NCBI RefSeq assembly: GCF_001037495.1
Contig: NZ_KQ089822.1
Span: forward strand, 310,001-374,000
Direction of reading: 5' to 3'
Length of the DNA: 64,000 nucleotides
Source of the DNA: Citrobacter sp. MGH106
Lineage (GTDB): Bacteria > Pseudomonadota > Gammaproteobacteria > Enterobacterales > Enterobacteriaceae
Shown here: piece after piece, positions 28,415 to 38,964 of the stretch
Layout: each line of letters starts with the position of its first letter
How positions within the stretch are numbered: position 1 is the first letter of the stretch
Made by a program: the position numbers and the translations under genes
Notes under the pieces: generated by a model
Told to the model about the DNA's origin: nothing
What the model saw: only the letters and a program-made list of their open reading frames with translations
The model's database searches: none

Positions 28415-30551
28415 GATGTTGACTGATACGGGTTAATACATCGCGGACGCTGTCGAGCATTGGTGTGCCGGGGCCATATATGGCCGCCACGCCGCGCTCT
28501 TGCAGGAAAGCGTAATCCTGCGGCGGGATAACACCTCCAGCCACCACGCAGATATCTTCTCGTCCCCAGCCTTTGAGTGCGGTGACCAGTTCCGGGATCA
28601 AGGTTTTATGACCCGCCGCCAGTGAAGATGCGCCGATCACATGCACATCATTTTCGATCGCCAGACGGGCTATTTCTTCCGGGGTGGAGAACATTGGACT
28701 GAGATCGACATCGAAACCGAGATCGGAATAGGCGCTGGCGATCACTTTCGCGCCGCGATCGTGGCCGTCCTGCCCCATTTTGGCGATCAGAATGCGTGGG
28801 CGACGACCATTGTCTGCCAGGAACTGTTCGGTTTGCGCAAGGATGGCATCAAATTCGCAGGCGGATTTATCGGACTGGTGGTAACTTTGCGCAATCACGC
28901 CAGTGACGCACTGGCTTGGCACCAGATAACGGTCAAAGGCGGCTTCCAGTGCGTCGGAGATTTCCCCGAGCGTGGCGCGAACGCGGGCAGCGCAGACTGC
29001 AGCGGCAAGCAAGTTTTCATTATGCTGCGCGGCGTGGGTGAGCGCGTTTAGCGCCGCTTTGACTGCGGCATCATCGCGGGTGGCACGGATGTGCTCCAGA
29101 GACGCGATCTGTTCGTTGCGCACTTTGACGTTGTCAATTTCCAGTACCGACGTTTCATCCTCTTTATCCAGTTTGTACTTGTTAACCCCAACAATGACGC
29201 GCTTGCCCTGGTCGATCAGCGACTGCTCACGGGCAGAGGCTTCTTCGATCATGCGTTTCGGCAATCCGGCTTCGATCGCTTTCGCCATCCCGCCCGCCTT
29301 ATCAATCTGTTGAATGATCGCGCGCGCCTGTTTGACGATTTGATCGGTTAACGACTCGACGTAATACGATCCGGCCAGCGGATCAACGGTACGGCAGATT
29401 TCCGACTCCTCTTGAATAATGATCTGCGTATTACGTGCAATACGTGCGGAGAAATCAGTAGGCAGACCGAGCGCTTCATCAAAGGCGTTGGTGTGTAAAG
29501 ACTGCGTGCCGCCAAGTGTGGCGCCGAGCGCTTCAATAGTGGTGCGGACTACGTTGTTATAAGGATCCTGTTCGGTCAGGCTCCAGCCGGAAGTCTGGCA
29601 GTGGGTGCGCAGGGCTAATGATTTCGGGTTTGTCGCGCCAAAACCGCTGACTGCCTCGCTCCACAGATAGCGCGCGGCGCGTAGCATGGCGACGTTCATA
29701 AACAGATCCATGCCGATGCCGAAGAAGAATGACAAACGTGGGGCGAAATCGTCGATTTTTAGCCCGGCAGAGAGTGCGGCTTTGATGTATTCAATGCCAT
29801 CAGCCAGCGTAAACGCCACCTGCTGAACGCAGTTGGCTCCGGCTTCGCCCATGTGGTAACCACTGATGCTGATGGTATTAAAACGCGGCATGTTGCCTGA
29901 GCACCAGGCGATGATGTCGGCAATAATGCGCATTGAAGGTTTCGGTGGGTAAATATAGGTGTTACGGCACAGGTACTCTTTCAGAATGTCATTCTGGATG
30001 GTACCGGTGAGTAGCTCCGGTGATACACCTTGCTCCTCTGCGGCCACAATATAAAACGCCAGCACTGGCAGCACCGCGCCGTTCATGGTCATTGACACTG
30101 ACATCTTATCGAGCGGGATCTGGTCGAACAGGACTTTCATGTCTTCTACTGTATCGATAGCTACGCCTGCCTTCCCAACGTCGCCTGCTACACGTGGATT
30201 GTCTGAGTCATAGCCCCGGTGGGTGGCAAGGTCAAAGGCGACGGAAAGCCCCTTTTGACCCGCGGCGAGGTTACGGCGGTAAAAAGCGTTGGACTCTTTA
30301 GCGGTGGAGAAACCGGCGTACTGGCGAATGGTCCACGGTTGCGCGGTATACATGGTTGCTCTCGGGCCACGTACGTAAGGCGGCAGGCCGGGGAGTGTGC
30401 CTGTTACTTCCAGATTATCGAGGTCAGCCTCAGTGTACAGCGGCTTGATGGCAATCCCTTCCGCCGTTTGTCGTTCCAGCGATTCGACGGTTTTATCCCG
30501 TCGGCTGAGTTCTTTGTTGGCGAGTGTTTGCCACTCCTGTACGTTTGCCAT
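28407..30551 (-). CDS. scpA: Methylmalonyl-CoA mutase (B12-dependent)
   Basis: Also called Sbm. It interconverts succinyl-CoA and methylmalonyl-CoA with adenosylcobalamin. 714 residues from MANVQEW, with GGAGC 6 bases upstream. The N-terminal barrel carries [20 protein letters not shown]. The C-terminal B12 domain has the base-off motif [13 protein letters not shown] with its cobalt-ligand His, plus GASSLAAGH. First gene of the scp operon. E. coli makes no B12 de novo, so activity needs imported corrinoid. Confidence 0.96.
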   Translation of the reverse strand: MANVQEWQTLANKELSRRDKTVESLERQTAEGIAIKPLYTEADLDNLEVTGTLPGLPPYVRGPRATMYTAQPWTIRQYAGFSTAKESNAFYRRNLAAGQKGLSVAFDLATHRGYDSDNPRVAGDVGKAGVAIDTVEDMKVLFDQIPLDKMSVSMTMNGAVLPVLAFYIVAAEEQGVSPELLTGTIQNDILKEYLCRNTYIYPPKPSMRIIADIIAWCSGNMPRFNTISISGYHMGEAGANCVQQVAFTLADGIEYIKAALSAGLKIDDFAPRLSFFFGIGMDLFMNVAMLRAARYLWSEAVSGFGATNPKSLALRTHCQTSGWSLTEQDPYNNVVRTTIEALGATLGGTQSLHTNAFDEALGLPTDFSARIARNTQIIIQEESEICRTVDPLAGSYYVESLTDQIVKQARAIIQQIDKAGGMAKAIEAGLPKRMIEEASAREQSLIDQGKRVIVGVNKYKLDKEDETSVLEIDNVKVRNEQIASLEHIRATRDDAAVKAALNALTHAAQHNENLLAAAVCAARVRATLGEISDALEAAFDRYLVPSQCVTGVIAQSYHQSDKSACEFDAILAQTEQFLADNGRRPRILIAKMGQDGHDRGAKVIASAYSDLGFDVDLSPMFSTPEEIARLAIENDVHVIGASSLAAGHKTLIPELVTALKGWGREDICVVAGGVIPPQDYAFLQERGVAAIYGPGTPMLDSVRDVLTRISQHHD

Positions 30552-30722
30552 TTTTTGCTCCGTATTACGCAATTAGTTGAATCTTTGCGAATACGGTGAG
30601 CTTTTTCATTGGGCTTGTCGCCAGCAAAAAATAGCCAACAGGGCGTCGTTTTTTGCCGCGTGGTGTGTTTTATTTTGTGATGAATTTCAAAGAAATGACG
30701 GAGATAATATGAAAGGTGTTAA

Positions 30723-30748
30723 GCCGGATAAACGAAGCGTCATCCGGC
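30723..30748. repeat. REP-like hairpin between scpA and argP
   Basis: GCCGGATAAACGAAGCGTCATCCGGC is a shortened REP palindrome just downstream of the argP stop. Confidence 0.75.
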
Positions 30749-30763
30749 AATGAAATGAAAGGG

Positions 30764-31657
30764 TTAATCCTGGCGCAGCACGTTGTGCCCGTATGCCAGC
30801 AGTGCGTCAGTGACGTTGCGCATCATGCGGCTTTCCGGTGCAAAGCGGTGCCAGTACAGCATCCTGCGCTGGAATAAGCCCGGCGTTAAGTCGATAAGCT
30901 CACCGCTTTCCAGTTCTTTTTCTATCTGTAAGTGCGGGATCATGCAGCAGGTGGTGCCCTGGCGCGCTAATTGTACGAAGGCTTCGGACGAGTTAACGAT
31001 ATGGCATGGAACGCTGCCAGGCGGAAGATCGAAGTTTTGTTGCAGGAAGGCCTGGTGCATATCGTCAAGGTGGTCAAACGCCACCGCCGGCGCCTTCAGC
31101 AGGGCTGAGCGGGTGACGCCATTAGGAAAATAACGCTCGGCGAAAGGCTTTGATCCCACAAACAGGTAGTCAAGCGCGCCTAGCTTATCCACCAGACAGC
31201 TTGGCAGCGCCTGATGTTGAATACTCACCGCACCGACCACTTCACCGCGACGCAGGCGTTCCTGGGTGCGCGTTTCATCTTCAACCTGTAAATTCAGGCG
31301 AATCGGTGAGTTTGCCAGCACTGGTGCCAGCGCCGGGAGTAACCATGTCGCCAGGCTGTCGGCGTTCACCGCCAGAGAGAGCAACAGCGGGGTAGAGCCG
31401 GTTTGTTCATCGCCGAGCCACTCGTCTTCCAGCAGCTCAACCTGGCGCAGAAGCGCCAGCAGCTTTTGTCCCTGTTCAGTAGGTCGAGGCGGTACGGTGC
31501 GCACCAGCAACGGTTGTCCGAACATATTCTCAAGCTGTTTTATGCGTTGTGAAACCGCGGATTGCGTGATGCACAGCTTTTGCGCAGCGCGCTCAAATCC
31601 TCGTTCACGAATAACCGCATCCAGTGCTTGTAGTGTTCTGTAGTCCGGACGTTTCAT
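30764..31657 (-). CDS. argP: LysR-type regulator ArgP (IciA)
   Basis: LysR regulator that binds arginine or lysine and controls argO, lysine-related genes and others. 297 residues from [16 protein letters not shown], as in K-12; a longer open frame upstream was rejected. The HTH spans [22 protein letters not shown] (residues about 21-42). It is divergent from rpiA. argO, its best-known target, lies 7.6 kb away in this window. Confidence 0.96.
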   Translation of the reverse strand: MKRPDYRTLQALDAVIRERGFERAAQKLCITQSAVSQRIKQLENMFGQPLLVRTVPPRPTEQGQKLLALLRQVELLEDEWLGDEQTGSTPLLLSLAVNADSLATWLLPALAPVLANSPIRLNLQVEDETRTQERLRRGEVVGAVSIQHQALPSCLVDKLGALDYLFVGSKPFAERYFPNGVTRSALLKAPAVAFDHLDDMHQAFLQQNFDLPPGSVPCHIVNSSEAFVQLARQGTTCCMIPHLQIEKELESGELIDLTPGLFQRRMLYWHRFAPESRMMRNVTDALLAYGHNVLRQD

Positions 31658-31816
31658 TGCTCTGACGTACTCCTGAAATTTTTGCGTGTTCTGCACTATG
31701 ACACAATTTTTGGTTGGGTAAAGACGAAATCCGCCGCCTGCGAGCGGGTGTGGGGACATTTTTCTGCGCAATGTTCTATAATGCGCGTGAATTTTCACAC
31801 CACAGGCGAAACGATC

Positions 31817-32476
31817 ATGACGCAGGATGAACTGAAAAAAGCAGTAGGATGGGCGGCACTTCAGTATGTACAACCCGGCACCATTGTGGGCGTAGGTACA
31901 GGTTCAACAGCCGCACACTTTATTGATGCGCTGGGCACAATGAAAGGCCAGATTGAAGGCGCGGTGTCCAGTTCGGACGCATCGACTGAAAAACTCAAAA
32001 GCCTCGGCATCCACGTGTTCGATCTTAACGAAGTGGATAGCCTCGGCGTATATGTTGATGGTGCTGATGAAATTAACGGCCACATGCAGATGATTAAAGG
32101 TGGCGGTGCGGCGTTAACCCGTGAAAAAATTATTGCTTCAGTGGCGAAGAAATTTATCTGCATCGCTGATGCGTCTAAAGAAGTCGATATTCTCGGTAAC
32201 TTTCCGCTGCCGGTAGAAGTTATCCCGATGGCGCGTAGCGCGGTTGCTCGCCAGTTAGTGAAACTGGGTGGGCGTCCTGAATACCGCCAGGGCGTGGTGA
32301 CGGACAATGGCAACGTGATCCTCGACGTGCACGGCCTGGAGATCCTCGACGCCGTTGCTATGGAAAACGCTATTAATGCGATTCCAGGAGTTGTGACCGT
32401 AGGTTTGTTTGCCAATCGTGGCGCCGATGTGGCGCTGATTGGCACGGCTGATGGCGTGAAAACTATCGTAAAATGA
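31817..32476 (+). CDS. rpiA: Ribose-5-phosphate isomerase A
   Basis: Pentose phosphate pathway enzyme interconverting ribose 5-phosphate and ribulose 5-phosphate. 219 residues, as in K-12. Visible motifs are [33 protein letters not shown] with the catalytic acidic residues, and [12 protein letters not shown]. The start [10 protein letters not shown] was chosen; the upstream extension lacks conservation. Together with tktA it supplies pentose phosphates. Confidence 0.97.
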   Translation: MTQDELKKAVGWAALQYVQPGTIVGVGTGSTAAHFIDALGTMKGQIEGAVSSSDASTEKLKSLGIHVFDLNEVDSLGVYVDGADEINGHMQMIKGGGAALTREKIIASVAKKFICIADASKEVDILGNFPLPVEVIPMARSAVARQLVKLGGRPEYRQGVVTDNGNVILDVHGLEILDAVAMENAINAIPGVVTVGLFANRGADVALIGTADGVKTIVK

Positions 32477-32746
32477 TCTGACGGGAGAGTCTTCTACCGT
32501 TAAAAAAATTTTGGCAGGGCAAATTTGGTGACATCTGTCACGTTTTCAATCTTGTCCTGCCGATCCCTCCAAAGAAAAAGTTATCACCAGTATTTTACTC
32601 TGACATTTCCCACTGAATGACACTTCTTCAGAACGACGACGCAAACGTTCATATTGCCGCAATATTATTTTTTGATATGTTGAAGAGGAGGATGAAAATC
32701 CCACACACAACACATCAGTTTGAACAAAAAAGACAGGGTCGGGTAA
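32477..32746. other. rpiA-serA intergenic region
   Basis: 270 AT-rich bases that hold the serA promoter. A GAGGAGGATG start with a 29-codon frame (32692-32781) overlaps the serA start but looks fortuitous. No exact Lrp site can be named by eye, although Lrp control of serA is established in E. coli. Confidence 0.5.
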
Positions 32747-33979
32747 ATGGGAAAGGTATCGCTGGAGAAAGACAAGATTAAATTTCTGCTGGTTGAAGGC
32801 GTGCATCAAAAAGCACTGGAAAGCCTTCGTGCGGCAGGTTACACCAACATCGAGTTTCATAAAGGCGCGTTGGACACAGAACAACTGAAAGAGTCCATCC
32901 GTGATGCCCACTTCATTGGCCTGCGATCCCGTACCCATCTGACTGAAGATGTTATTGAAGCCGCAGAGAAACTGGTTGCGATTGGCTGCTTCTGTATCGG
33001 TACCAATCAGGTTGACCTGAGCGCAGCGGCAAAACGCGGGATCCCTGTGTTTAACGCACCATTCTCTAACACGCGTTCTGTTGCCGAACTGGTTATTGGC
33101 GAGCTGTTGCTGCTGCTTCGCGGCGTTCCGGAGGCCAATGCTAAAGCGCACCGCGGCGTCTGGAATAAACTGGCTACCGGCTCTTTTGAGGCGCGTGGTA
33201 AAAAACTGGGGATTATCGGTTACGGCCACATTGGTACCCAGTTGGGCATTCTGGCGGAGTCGCTGGGGATGCATGTCTATTTCTATGATATCGAAAATAA
33301 ACTACCTCTTGGTAACGCTACACAGGTACAGCATCTTTCCGATCTGCTGAATATGAGCGATGTGGTGAGTCTTCACGTACCGGAAAATGCATCAACGAAA
33401 AATTTGATGGGCGCAAAAGAGATTGCACTGATGAAACCGGGGGCGCTGTTGATCAACGCTGCTCGCGGAACGGTGGTCGATATTCCAGCGCTATGCGATG
33501 CGTTAGCAACTAAACATCTGGCAGGGGCAGCAATCGACGTATTCCCAACAGAGCCGGCGACCAACAGCGATCCATTCACCTCTCCGCTGTGCGATTTTGA
33601 TAACGTGATTCTGACGCCGCACATTGGTGGGTCAACGCTGGAAGCGCAGGAAAACATCGGTCTGGAAGTGGCAGGTAAGCTTACGAAGTATTCCGACAAC
33701 GGCTCTACGCTGTCTGCTGTCAACTTCCCGGAAGTTTCGCTGCCGCTGCATGGTGGTCGTCGCCTGATGCACATTCACGAAAATCGTCCGGGCGTATTGA
33801 CCGCGCTGAACCAAATCTTCGCTGAGCAGGGCGTTAACATTGCCGCGCAGTATCTGCAAACCTCCGCGCAGGTGGGGTATGTGGTTATTGATATCGAGGC
33901 GGATGAAGATGTGGCGGAGAAAGCGCTGCTGGCGATGAAAGCCATTCCAGGAACAATTCGCGCGCGCATGCTGTACTAA
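32747..33979 (+). CDS. serA: D-3-phosphoglycerate dehydrogenase
   Basis: First enzyme of serine biosynthesis, allosterically inhibited by serine. 410 residues as in K-12. NAD-binding GYGHIGTQLGILAESLG, the catalytic segments and VILTPHIGGSTLEAQENI are visible. A C-terminal ACT domain starts around NRPGVLTALN, where serine binds. The second residue is Gly where K-12 has Ala. An intrinsic terminator follows at 33991-34014. Confidence 0.97.
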   Translation: MGKVSLEKDKIKFLLVEGVHQKALESLRAAGYTNIEFHKGALDTEQLKESIRDAHFIGLRSRTHLTEDVIEAAEKLVAIGCFCIGTNQVDLSAAAKRGIPVFNAPFSNTRSVAELVIGELLLLLRGVPEANAKAHRGVWNKLATGSFEARGKKLGIIGYGHIGTQLGILAESLGMHVYFYDIENKLPLGNATQVQHLSDLLNMSDVVSLHVPENASTKNLMGAKEIALMKPGALLINAARGTVVDIPALCDALATKHLAGAAIDVFPTEPATNSDPFTSPLCDFDNVILTPHIGGSTLEAQENIGLEVAGKLTKYSDNGSTLSAVNFPEVSLPLHGGRRLMHIHENRPGVLTALNQIFAEQGVNIAAQYLQTSAQVGYVVIDIEADEDVAEKALLAMKAIPGTIRARMLY

Positions 33980-33990
33980 TTATGCTTTTG

Positions 33991-34018
33991 ACAAGCAGGC
34001 TGCGGCCTGCTTGTTGTT
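33991..34018 (+). terminator. serA terminator
   Basis: ACAAGCAGGC-TGCG-GCCTGCTTGT is a near-perfect stem starting 12 bases after the serA stop. Its T-run is weak (TGTTAA). Confidence 0.75.
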
Positions 34019-34260
34019 AATACAGCGTTGCCGCTGCTTGGTCAAAAAGGGGCAATCGCTGCATTTTAGCTTTGACATCACTTCTCCCATCGTCTCTTCC
34101 CTGACAACCCCTTTTCTCAATACTGTTAACTTTTCTACCGCTTACATCATTCACAAGAGCGTTTGCGAAGCTTGCCGCAGAAGGAGAGTAAAGGCTGTAT
34201 AGCGCATTGTGTCAATACAGTGACAATTTACGATAGCGGGGCAGCATGGGGCTGAAACGG

Positions 34261-34402
34261 TAAAAGCCCTCACCGAAGGGAGGGCTTAAAGGAGAAGGGT
34301 TATGATGAAGTCAGTCATCATACTGATTGTACTGTTACTCGTAAGTTTCGCAGCTTATTAACAGTCAGTCACAGGGGAGGAGTAATCCTCCCTTACCCTT
34401 AC
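34261..34402 (-). ncRNA. sibC: Sib antitoxin RNA (SibC-like)
   Basis: On the minus strand, GTAAGGGTAAGGGAGGATTACTCC matches the characteristic 5' end of Sib RNAs. The 3' end is a hairpin, AAGCCCTCCCTTCGGTGAGGGCTTTT. The RNA is about 142 bases and fully antisense to the ibs toxin ORF. Position between serA and fau is the K-12 sibC position. Exact ends are inferred by family comparison from memory. Confidence 0.85.
34302..34361 (+). CDS. ibsC: Ibs toxic membrane peptide (IbsC-like)
   Basis: A 19-residue hydrophobic peptide, MMKSVIILIVLLLVSFAAY, matching the Ibs toxin pattern (M-M-[KR]-x-V-I-I-L-I-V-L-L-L-x-S-F-x-A-Y). GGAGAAGG lies 4-11 bases upstream. Overproduced Ibs peptides depolarise the inner membrane. 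The antisense Sib RNA on the other strand blocks its translation, making a type I toxin-antitoxin pair. Confidence 0.88.
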   Translation: MMKSVIILIVLLLVSFAAY

Positions 34403-34462
34403 TCACTAAACTAGGTTAAAGAATCAGCAAAGTCAATCCAGGTAATTTGGTTTTTGTCACCC

Positions 34463-35059
34463 TTACCATTCCCACACTTTTGACGGCGTCACCACCGCAG
34501 GCAGTGGGATATCCCACTCTTCGACCGGTAGTTTTTCGACTAACTGGCAATCATGTGCATAGCCCACAGGCTGGATCTTATATTGCTGCCAGTTTTGTAA
34601 TGTGCGGTCGTAAAAACCTCCGCCCATTCCCAGACGCTGTCCGTCTTCATCAAATGCGACTAGCGGTGTGATAAGTACATCCAGTTTCGACAGCGGCAAT
34701 ACGTCGCGTACATCCAGTTTAGGTTCCTGGATTTTTAACCGGTTTGTCACCAGGTCGCTGTGCGGATGATAGTGCAGAAACAGTAAGTTACCGGGGCTGA
34801 ACGGATGCAGAACCGGAAGGTAGACACGCTTGCCAGCCCGCCAGAGCTGTTCGATCAGCGGTTGGGTATCAAGTTCACCATCAAAGGAGAGAAAAACCGC
34901 TACGGTGTGTGCCAGTACAACAGGGGGATAGCTCAGCATTCTGGTCGCAGCCTGCTGACCGAACTGGATTTGTTGTTCAGAAGTAAGCGAACGGCGACGC
35001 TGACGGATCAGTTGACGAATTTCTTGCCGGGATAATGGAAGTTCAGGAAGTAGTGTCAT
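34463..35059 (-). CDS. fau: 5-formyltetrahydrofolate cyclo-ligase
   Basis: YgfA. ATP-dependent enzyme returning 5-formyl-THF to the folate pool as 5,10-methenyl-THF. 198 residues from MTLLPELPLSRQ; the K-12 annotation I recall begins later (MIRQRRR), about 16 residues shorter. The ATP-site loop GMGGGFYDRTL and the N-terminal RQRRRSLTSEQQ segment are family features. It lies just downstream of 6S RNA on the same strand and is co-transcribed with it in E. coli; its folate role links to the nearby gcv operon. Confidence 0.93.
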   Translation of the reverse strand: MTLLPELPLSRQEIRQLIRQRRRSLTSEQQIQFGQQAATRMLSYPPVVLAHTVAVFLSFDGELDTQPLIEQLWRAGKRVYLPVLHPFSPGNLLFLHYHPHSDLVTNRLKIQEPKLDVRDVLPLSKLDVLITPLVAFDEDGQRLGMGGGFYDRTLQNWQQYKIQPVGYAHDCQLVEKLPVEEWDIPLPAVVTPSKVWEW

Positions 35060-35078
35060 GGCTGTAGCCAGGTAGAAG

Positions 35079-35262
35079 GGAATCTCCGAGATGCCGCCGC
35101 AGGCTGTAACCCTTGAACCCTTGGTTCAAGGTGAATGCGTCGTCACAGTTTTAAGGCTTCTCGGACGGGCCGAGCATGCTCACCAACCATGGAGCGCCAC
35201 ATTCTTGTGGTATGAAATATCGGCTCAGGGGACTGGCCCGCTTGCAAACATCTCAGAGAAAT
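35079..35262 (-). ncRNA. ssrS: 6S RNA
   Basis: 184 bases on the minus strand from ATTTCTCTGAGATGTTTGCA to GCATCTCGGAGATTCC. The ends pair as the closing stem, and the middle forms the open-bubble promoter mimic with GAGCATGCTCGG. Compared from memory, nearly all positions match E. coli 6S RNA. It binds sigma-70 RNA polymerase in stationary phase and lies between zapA and fau as usual. Confidence 0.96.
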
Positions 35263-35303
35263 TTTGTCTTCACGGTCACTCTACCACAGTAAACCGAAAA
35301 GTG

Positions 35304-35699
<396 letters not shown>

Positions 35700-35799
35700 C
35701 TATAGCTACCCTGGTATCAAGATACAAGCCCTTTTCTGGTCCACCAGGGTCCAAAGTGGTAGCATATCATGAATATCCTCCCTTTGATGACGAATGCTT

Positions 35800-36378
35800 A
35801 TGTCTATACAGAACGAAATGCCTGGTTACAACGAAGTTAGCCAGTTTTTGAACCAACAAGGGGCTGGATTGACCCCTGCCGAAATGCACGGTTTGATCAG
35901 TGGGATGATTTGCGGCGGTAACAACGACAGCTCATGGCAGCCGCTGTTGCACGACCTGACGAATGAAGGCCTGGCCTTTGGTCATGAGCTGGCCCAGGCT
36001 CTGGTTAAAATGCACTCAGCCACCAGTGATGCCCTGGAAGACGACGGTTTTCTTTTTCAGCTTTATCTGCCTGAGGGAGACGATGTCAGCGTCTTCGAAC
36101 GTGCCGATGCGCTGGCAGGTTGGGTAAACCACTTTTTGCTTGGTCTCGGTGTCACCCAACCTAAGCTCGATAAAGTGACCGGCGAAACCGGCGAAGCTAT
36201 CGACGATCTGCGTAATATCGCTCAGTTGGGATACGACGAAGACGAAGATCAGGAAGAGCTGGAAATGTCGCTCGAAGAGATCATTGAGTATGTGCGTGTT
36301 GCGGCTCTGCTATGTCATGACACATTTACACGTCAGCAGCCGACTGCACCAGAAGTACGTAAACCGACTTTGCACTAA
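35800..36378 (+). CDS. ygfB: UPF0149 family protein YgfB
   Basis: A 192-residue acidic protein of the UPF0149 family (YecA/YgfB). [18 protein letters not shown] and an Asp/Glu-rich run ([20 protein letters not shown]) are visible. Start MSIQNEM is two codons after another ATG and matches K-12. It heads the ygfB-pepP-ubiH-ubiI gene row. The function in enterics is not established; a regulatory role for a homologue has been reported in Pseudomonas. Confidence 0.92.
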   Translation: MSIQNEMPGYNEVSQFLNQQGAGLTPAEMHGLISGMICGGNNDSSWQPLLHDLTNEGLAFGHELAQALVKMHSATSDALEDDGFLFQLYLPEGDDVSVFERADALAGWVNHFLLGLGVTQPKLDKVTGETGEAIDDLRNIAQLGYDEDEDQEELEMSLEEIIEYVRVAALLCHDTFTRQQPTAPEVRKPTLH

Positions 36379-36402
36379 GAACGAAACGCCAAGGAGAGTG
36401 TT

Positions 36403-37719
36403 ATGACGCAGCAAGAGTATCTCCGCCGCCGCCGGGCTTTACTGGCACAAATGCAACCCGGCAGCGCCGCACTGATTTTCGCCGCCCCTGAAGCGACGCG
36501 CAGTGCGGACAGTGAATATCCATATCGCCAGAGCAGCGATTTCTGGTATTTCACTGGTTTTAACGAACCTGAAGCTGTGCTGGTGCTGATTAAAAGTGAT
36601 GACACTCATAGCCATAGCGTTTTGTTCAATCGGGTACGTGACGTTACCGCAGAGATCTGGTTTGGCCGTCGTCTGGGGCAGGATGCTGCGCCGGAGAAAC
36701 TGGGCGTCGACCGGGCGTTAGCCTTCAGTGAAATCAACCAGCAACTGCACCAACTGCTTAATGGTCTGGACGTGGTTTACCACGCACAAGGCGAATATGC
36801 GTATGCAGATGAGATAGTCTTCACTGCACTGGAAAAATTGCGTAAAGGTTCCAGACAAAATCTGAAAGCGCCGGTAGCTATTATTGACTGGCGCCCAATG
36901 GTGCATGAGATGCGCCTGTTTAAATCGCCAGAAGAGATCGCAGTGATGCGTCGCGCCGGAGAAATCACTGCTCTTGCGCACACCCGTGCGATGGAAAAAT
37001 GTCGTCCAGGGATGTTTGAATACCAACTTGAAGGGGAAATTCACCACGAATTCACCCGTCATGGTGCGCGTTACCCGTCCTACAACACCATTGTCGGCAG
37101 TGGCGAAAACGGCTGTATCCTGCATTACACCGAAAATGAAAGTGAAATGCGCGATGGCGATCTGGTGTTGATTGACGCCGGGTGTGAATACAAAGGCTAC
37201 GCAGGCGACATTACGCGTACCTTCCCGGTAAACGGCAAATTCACCCCTGCACAGCGCGAAATCTATGACATTGTGCTGGAATCGCTGGAAACCAGCTTGC
37301 GTCTGTATCGCCCCGGTACTTCCATCCAGGAGGTCACAGGTGAAGTGGTACGTATCATGATTACCGGTCTGGTGAAGCTCGGTATTCTGCATGGTGAAAT
37401 TGACCAACTGATAGCCGATAACGCACACCGTCCTTTCTTTATGCATGGTCTTAGCCATTGGTTGGGGCTGGATGTACACGACGTTGGTGTTTATGGTCAG
37501 GATCGCTCACGTATTCTTGAACCGGGGATGGTGCTTACCGTAGAGCCAGGGCTGTACATCGCACCTGACGCCGACGTACCGCCCGCTTATCGCGGTATCG
37601 GTATTCGTATTGAAGATGACATCCTCATTACCGAAGACGGTAATGAAAACCTTACTTCTGGTGTGGTTAAGAGGGCGGATGAGATTGAAGCCTTAATGGC
37701 TGCGGCGCGACTGCAATGA
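36403..37719 (+). CDS. pepP: Xaa-Pro aminopeptidase (aminopeptidase P)
   Basis: Manganese pita-bread peptidase that removes N-terminal residues preceding proline. 438 residues, about 3 shorter at the N-terminus than K-12. Metal-site motifs are LVLIDAGCEYKGYAGDITRTFP (two Asp), HGLSHWLGLDVHDVG (His), TVEPGLYI (Glu) and GIGIRIEDDI (Glu). Its stop overlaps the ubiH start by 4 bases (ATGA). Confidence 0.96.
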   Translation: MTQQEYLRRRRALLAQMQPGSAALIFAAPEATRSADSEYPYRQSSDFWYFTGFNEPEAVLVLIKSDDTHSHSVLFNRVRDVTAEIWFGRRLGQDAAPEKLGVDRALAFSEINQQLHQLLNGLDVVYHAQGEYAYADEIVFTALEKLRKGSRQNLKAPVAIIDWRPMVHEMRLFKSPEEIAVMRRAGEITALAHTRAMEKCRPGMFEYQLEGEIHHEFTRHGARYPSYNTIVGSGENGCILHYTENESEMRDGDLVLIDAGCEYKGYAGDITRTFPVNGKFTPAQREIYDIVLESLETSLRLYRPGTSIQEVTGEVVRIMITGLVKLGILHGEIDQLIADNAHRPFFMHGLSHWLGLDVHDVGVYGQDRSRILEPGMVLTVEPGLYIAPDADVPPAYRGIGIRIEDDILITEDGNENLTSGVVKRADEIEALMAAARLQ

Positions 37720-38894
37720 GCGTAATTATCGTTGGTGGTGGTATGGTCGGCGCGACGCTGGCGCTGGCCATTTCTCAGCTTACCCATGGGACGCTACCGG
37801 TTCATCTGATTGAAGCGAGCGATCCAGAGGGCGATTGTCATCCGGGGTTTGACGCCAGGGCGATTGCGCTAGCGGCAGGTACCTGTCAACAGCTGGCGCG
37901 AATTGGCGTCTGGCAGGCAATAGCCGATTGCGCAACGGCGATTAAAACAGTACACGTCAGCGATCGTGGACATGCCGGGTTTGTTACGCTTGATGCGCAC
38001 GAATACCGTATACCGGCACTGGGTCAGGTGGTGGAACTGCATGATGTTGGGCTGCGTTTGTTCGCACTGTTGCGCAAAGCGCGTGGTGTTACGCTGCATT
38101 GTCCTGATCGGGTTGCCAGCGTGTCGCGCACCCAGGAATGCGTTGAGGTCACGCTGGAGAATGGCGAAGTGATTACCGGTCGCGTGCTGGTAGCGGCTGA
38201 CGGTACTCGCTCTGCGCTGGCTACCGCGTGCGGTGTTGAGTGGCAACAACAACCTTACGAACAGTTGGCCGTGATTGCTAACGTCACAACCTCCGTTCCG
38301 CATAACGGACGGGCGTTTGAGCGCTTTACGCAACATGGCCCGCTGGCAATGTTGCCGATGTCAGATGGCCGATGCTCACTGGTGTGGTGTCATCCGCTTG
38401 AGCGGCGTGATGAGATCTTGGCCTGGTCCGACGAACGGTTTTGCCGTGAACTGCAAACAGCATTTGGCTGGCGGCTGGGTCATATTACGCAAGCGGGTAA
38501 ACGCAGTGCCTATCCGCTTTCATTAACCACAGCAGTGAAGGCAGTGACCCATCGTACTGTTCTGGTCGGCAATGCTGCACAAACGCTTCATCCGATTGCC
38601 GGACAAGGTTTTAACCTTGGAATGCGTGATGTCATGAGTCTTGCTGAAACGCTGACTCAGGCACATAGCACCGCCGAAGATGTAGGCGATTATGCGGTTT
38701 TGTCACGTTATCAGCGACGTCGTCAGACTGACCGTGAAGCGACGATTGGCGTGACGAATAGCCTGGTGTATCTGTTTGCCAATCGCTGGGCTCCGTTGAT
38801 CGTTGGGCGTAATGCCGGATTAATGGCGATGGAATTATTTACCCCCGCGCGAGATGCGCTGGCAGAGCGGACCCTGGGGTGGGTTGCGCGTTAA
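37716..38894 (+). CDS. ubiH: Ubiquinone C6-ring hydroxylase UbiH
   Basis: FAD monooxygenase of ubiquinone synthesis (2-octaprenyl-6-methoxyphenol hydroxylase). 392 residues. N-terminal dinucleotide motif VIIVGGGMVGATLALAI, DG motif VLVAADGTRSALA and the GD-type FAD motif VLVGNAAQTLHPIAGQGFNLGMRD, where K-12-like proteins also have GN. Coupled to pepP by a 4-base overlap. A REP-derived hairpin separates it from ubiI. Confidence 0.96.
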   Translation: MSVIIVGGGMVGATLALAISQLTHGTLPVHLIEASDPEGDCHPGFDARAIALAAGTCQQLARIGVWQAIADCATAIKTVHVSDRGHAGFVTLDAHEYRIPALGQVVELHDVGLRLFALLRKARGVTLHCPDRVASVSRTQECVEVTLENGEVITGRVLVAADGTRSALATACGVEWQQQPYEQLAVIANVTTSVPHNGRAFERFTQHGPLAMLPMSDGRCSLVWCHPLERRDEILAWSDERFCRELQTAFGWRLGHITQAGKRSAYPLSLTTAVKAVTHRTVLVGNAAQTLHPIAGQGFNLGMRDVMSLAETLTQAHSTAEDVGDYAVLSRYQRRRQTDREATIGVTNSLVYLFANRWAPLIVGRNAGLMAMELFTPARDALAERTLGWVAR

Positions 38895-38911
38895 TGATGG
38901 CCTGTAGACCA

Positions 38912-38931
38912 GTAGGCCTTATCTGGCCTAC
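38912..38931. repeat. REP-derived hairpin between ubiH and ubiI
   Basis: GTAGGCCTTATCTGGCCTAC is a compact palindrome of REP/BIME type 17 bases after the ubiH stop. Confidence 0.6.
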
Positions 38932-38964
38932 GGTATTTGATCGTCCCGTTTTCAGGAGCAAACA

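Noticed and set aside
32692-32781. 29-codon ORF overlapping the serA start, with GAGGAGG upstream
   Set aside because: The SD touches the ATG, leaving no spacing, and the frame runs into serA. Probably fortuitous, though a leader peptide cannot be excluded.
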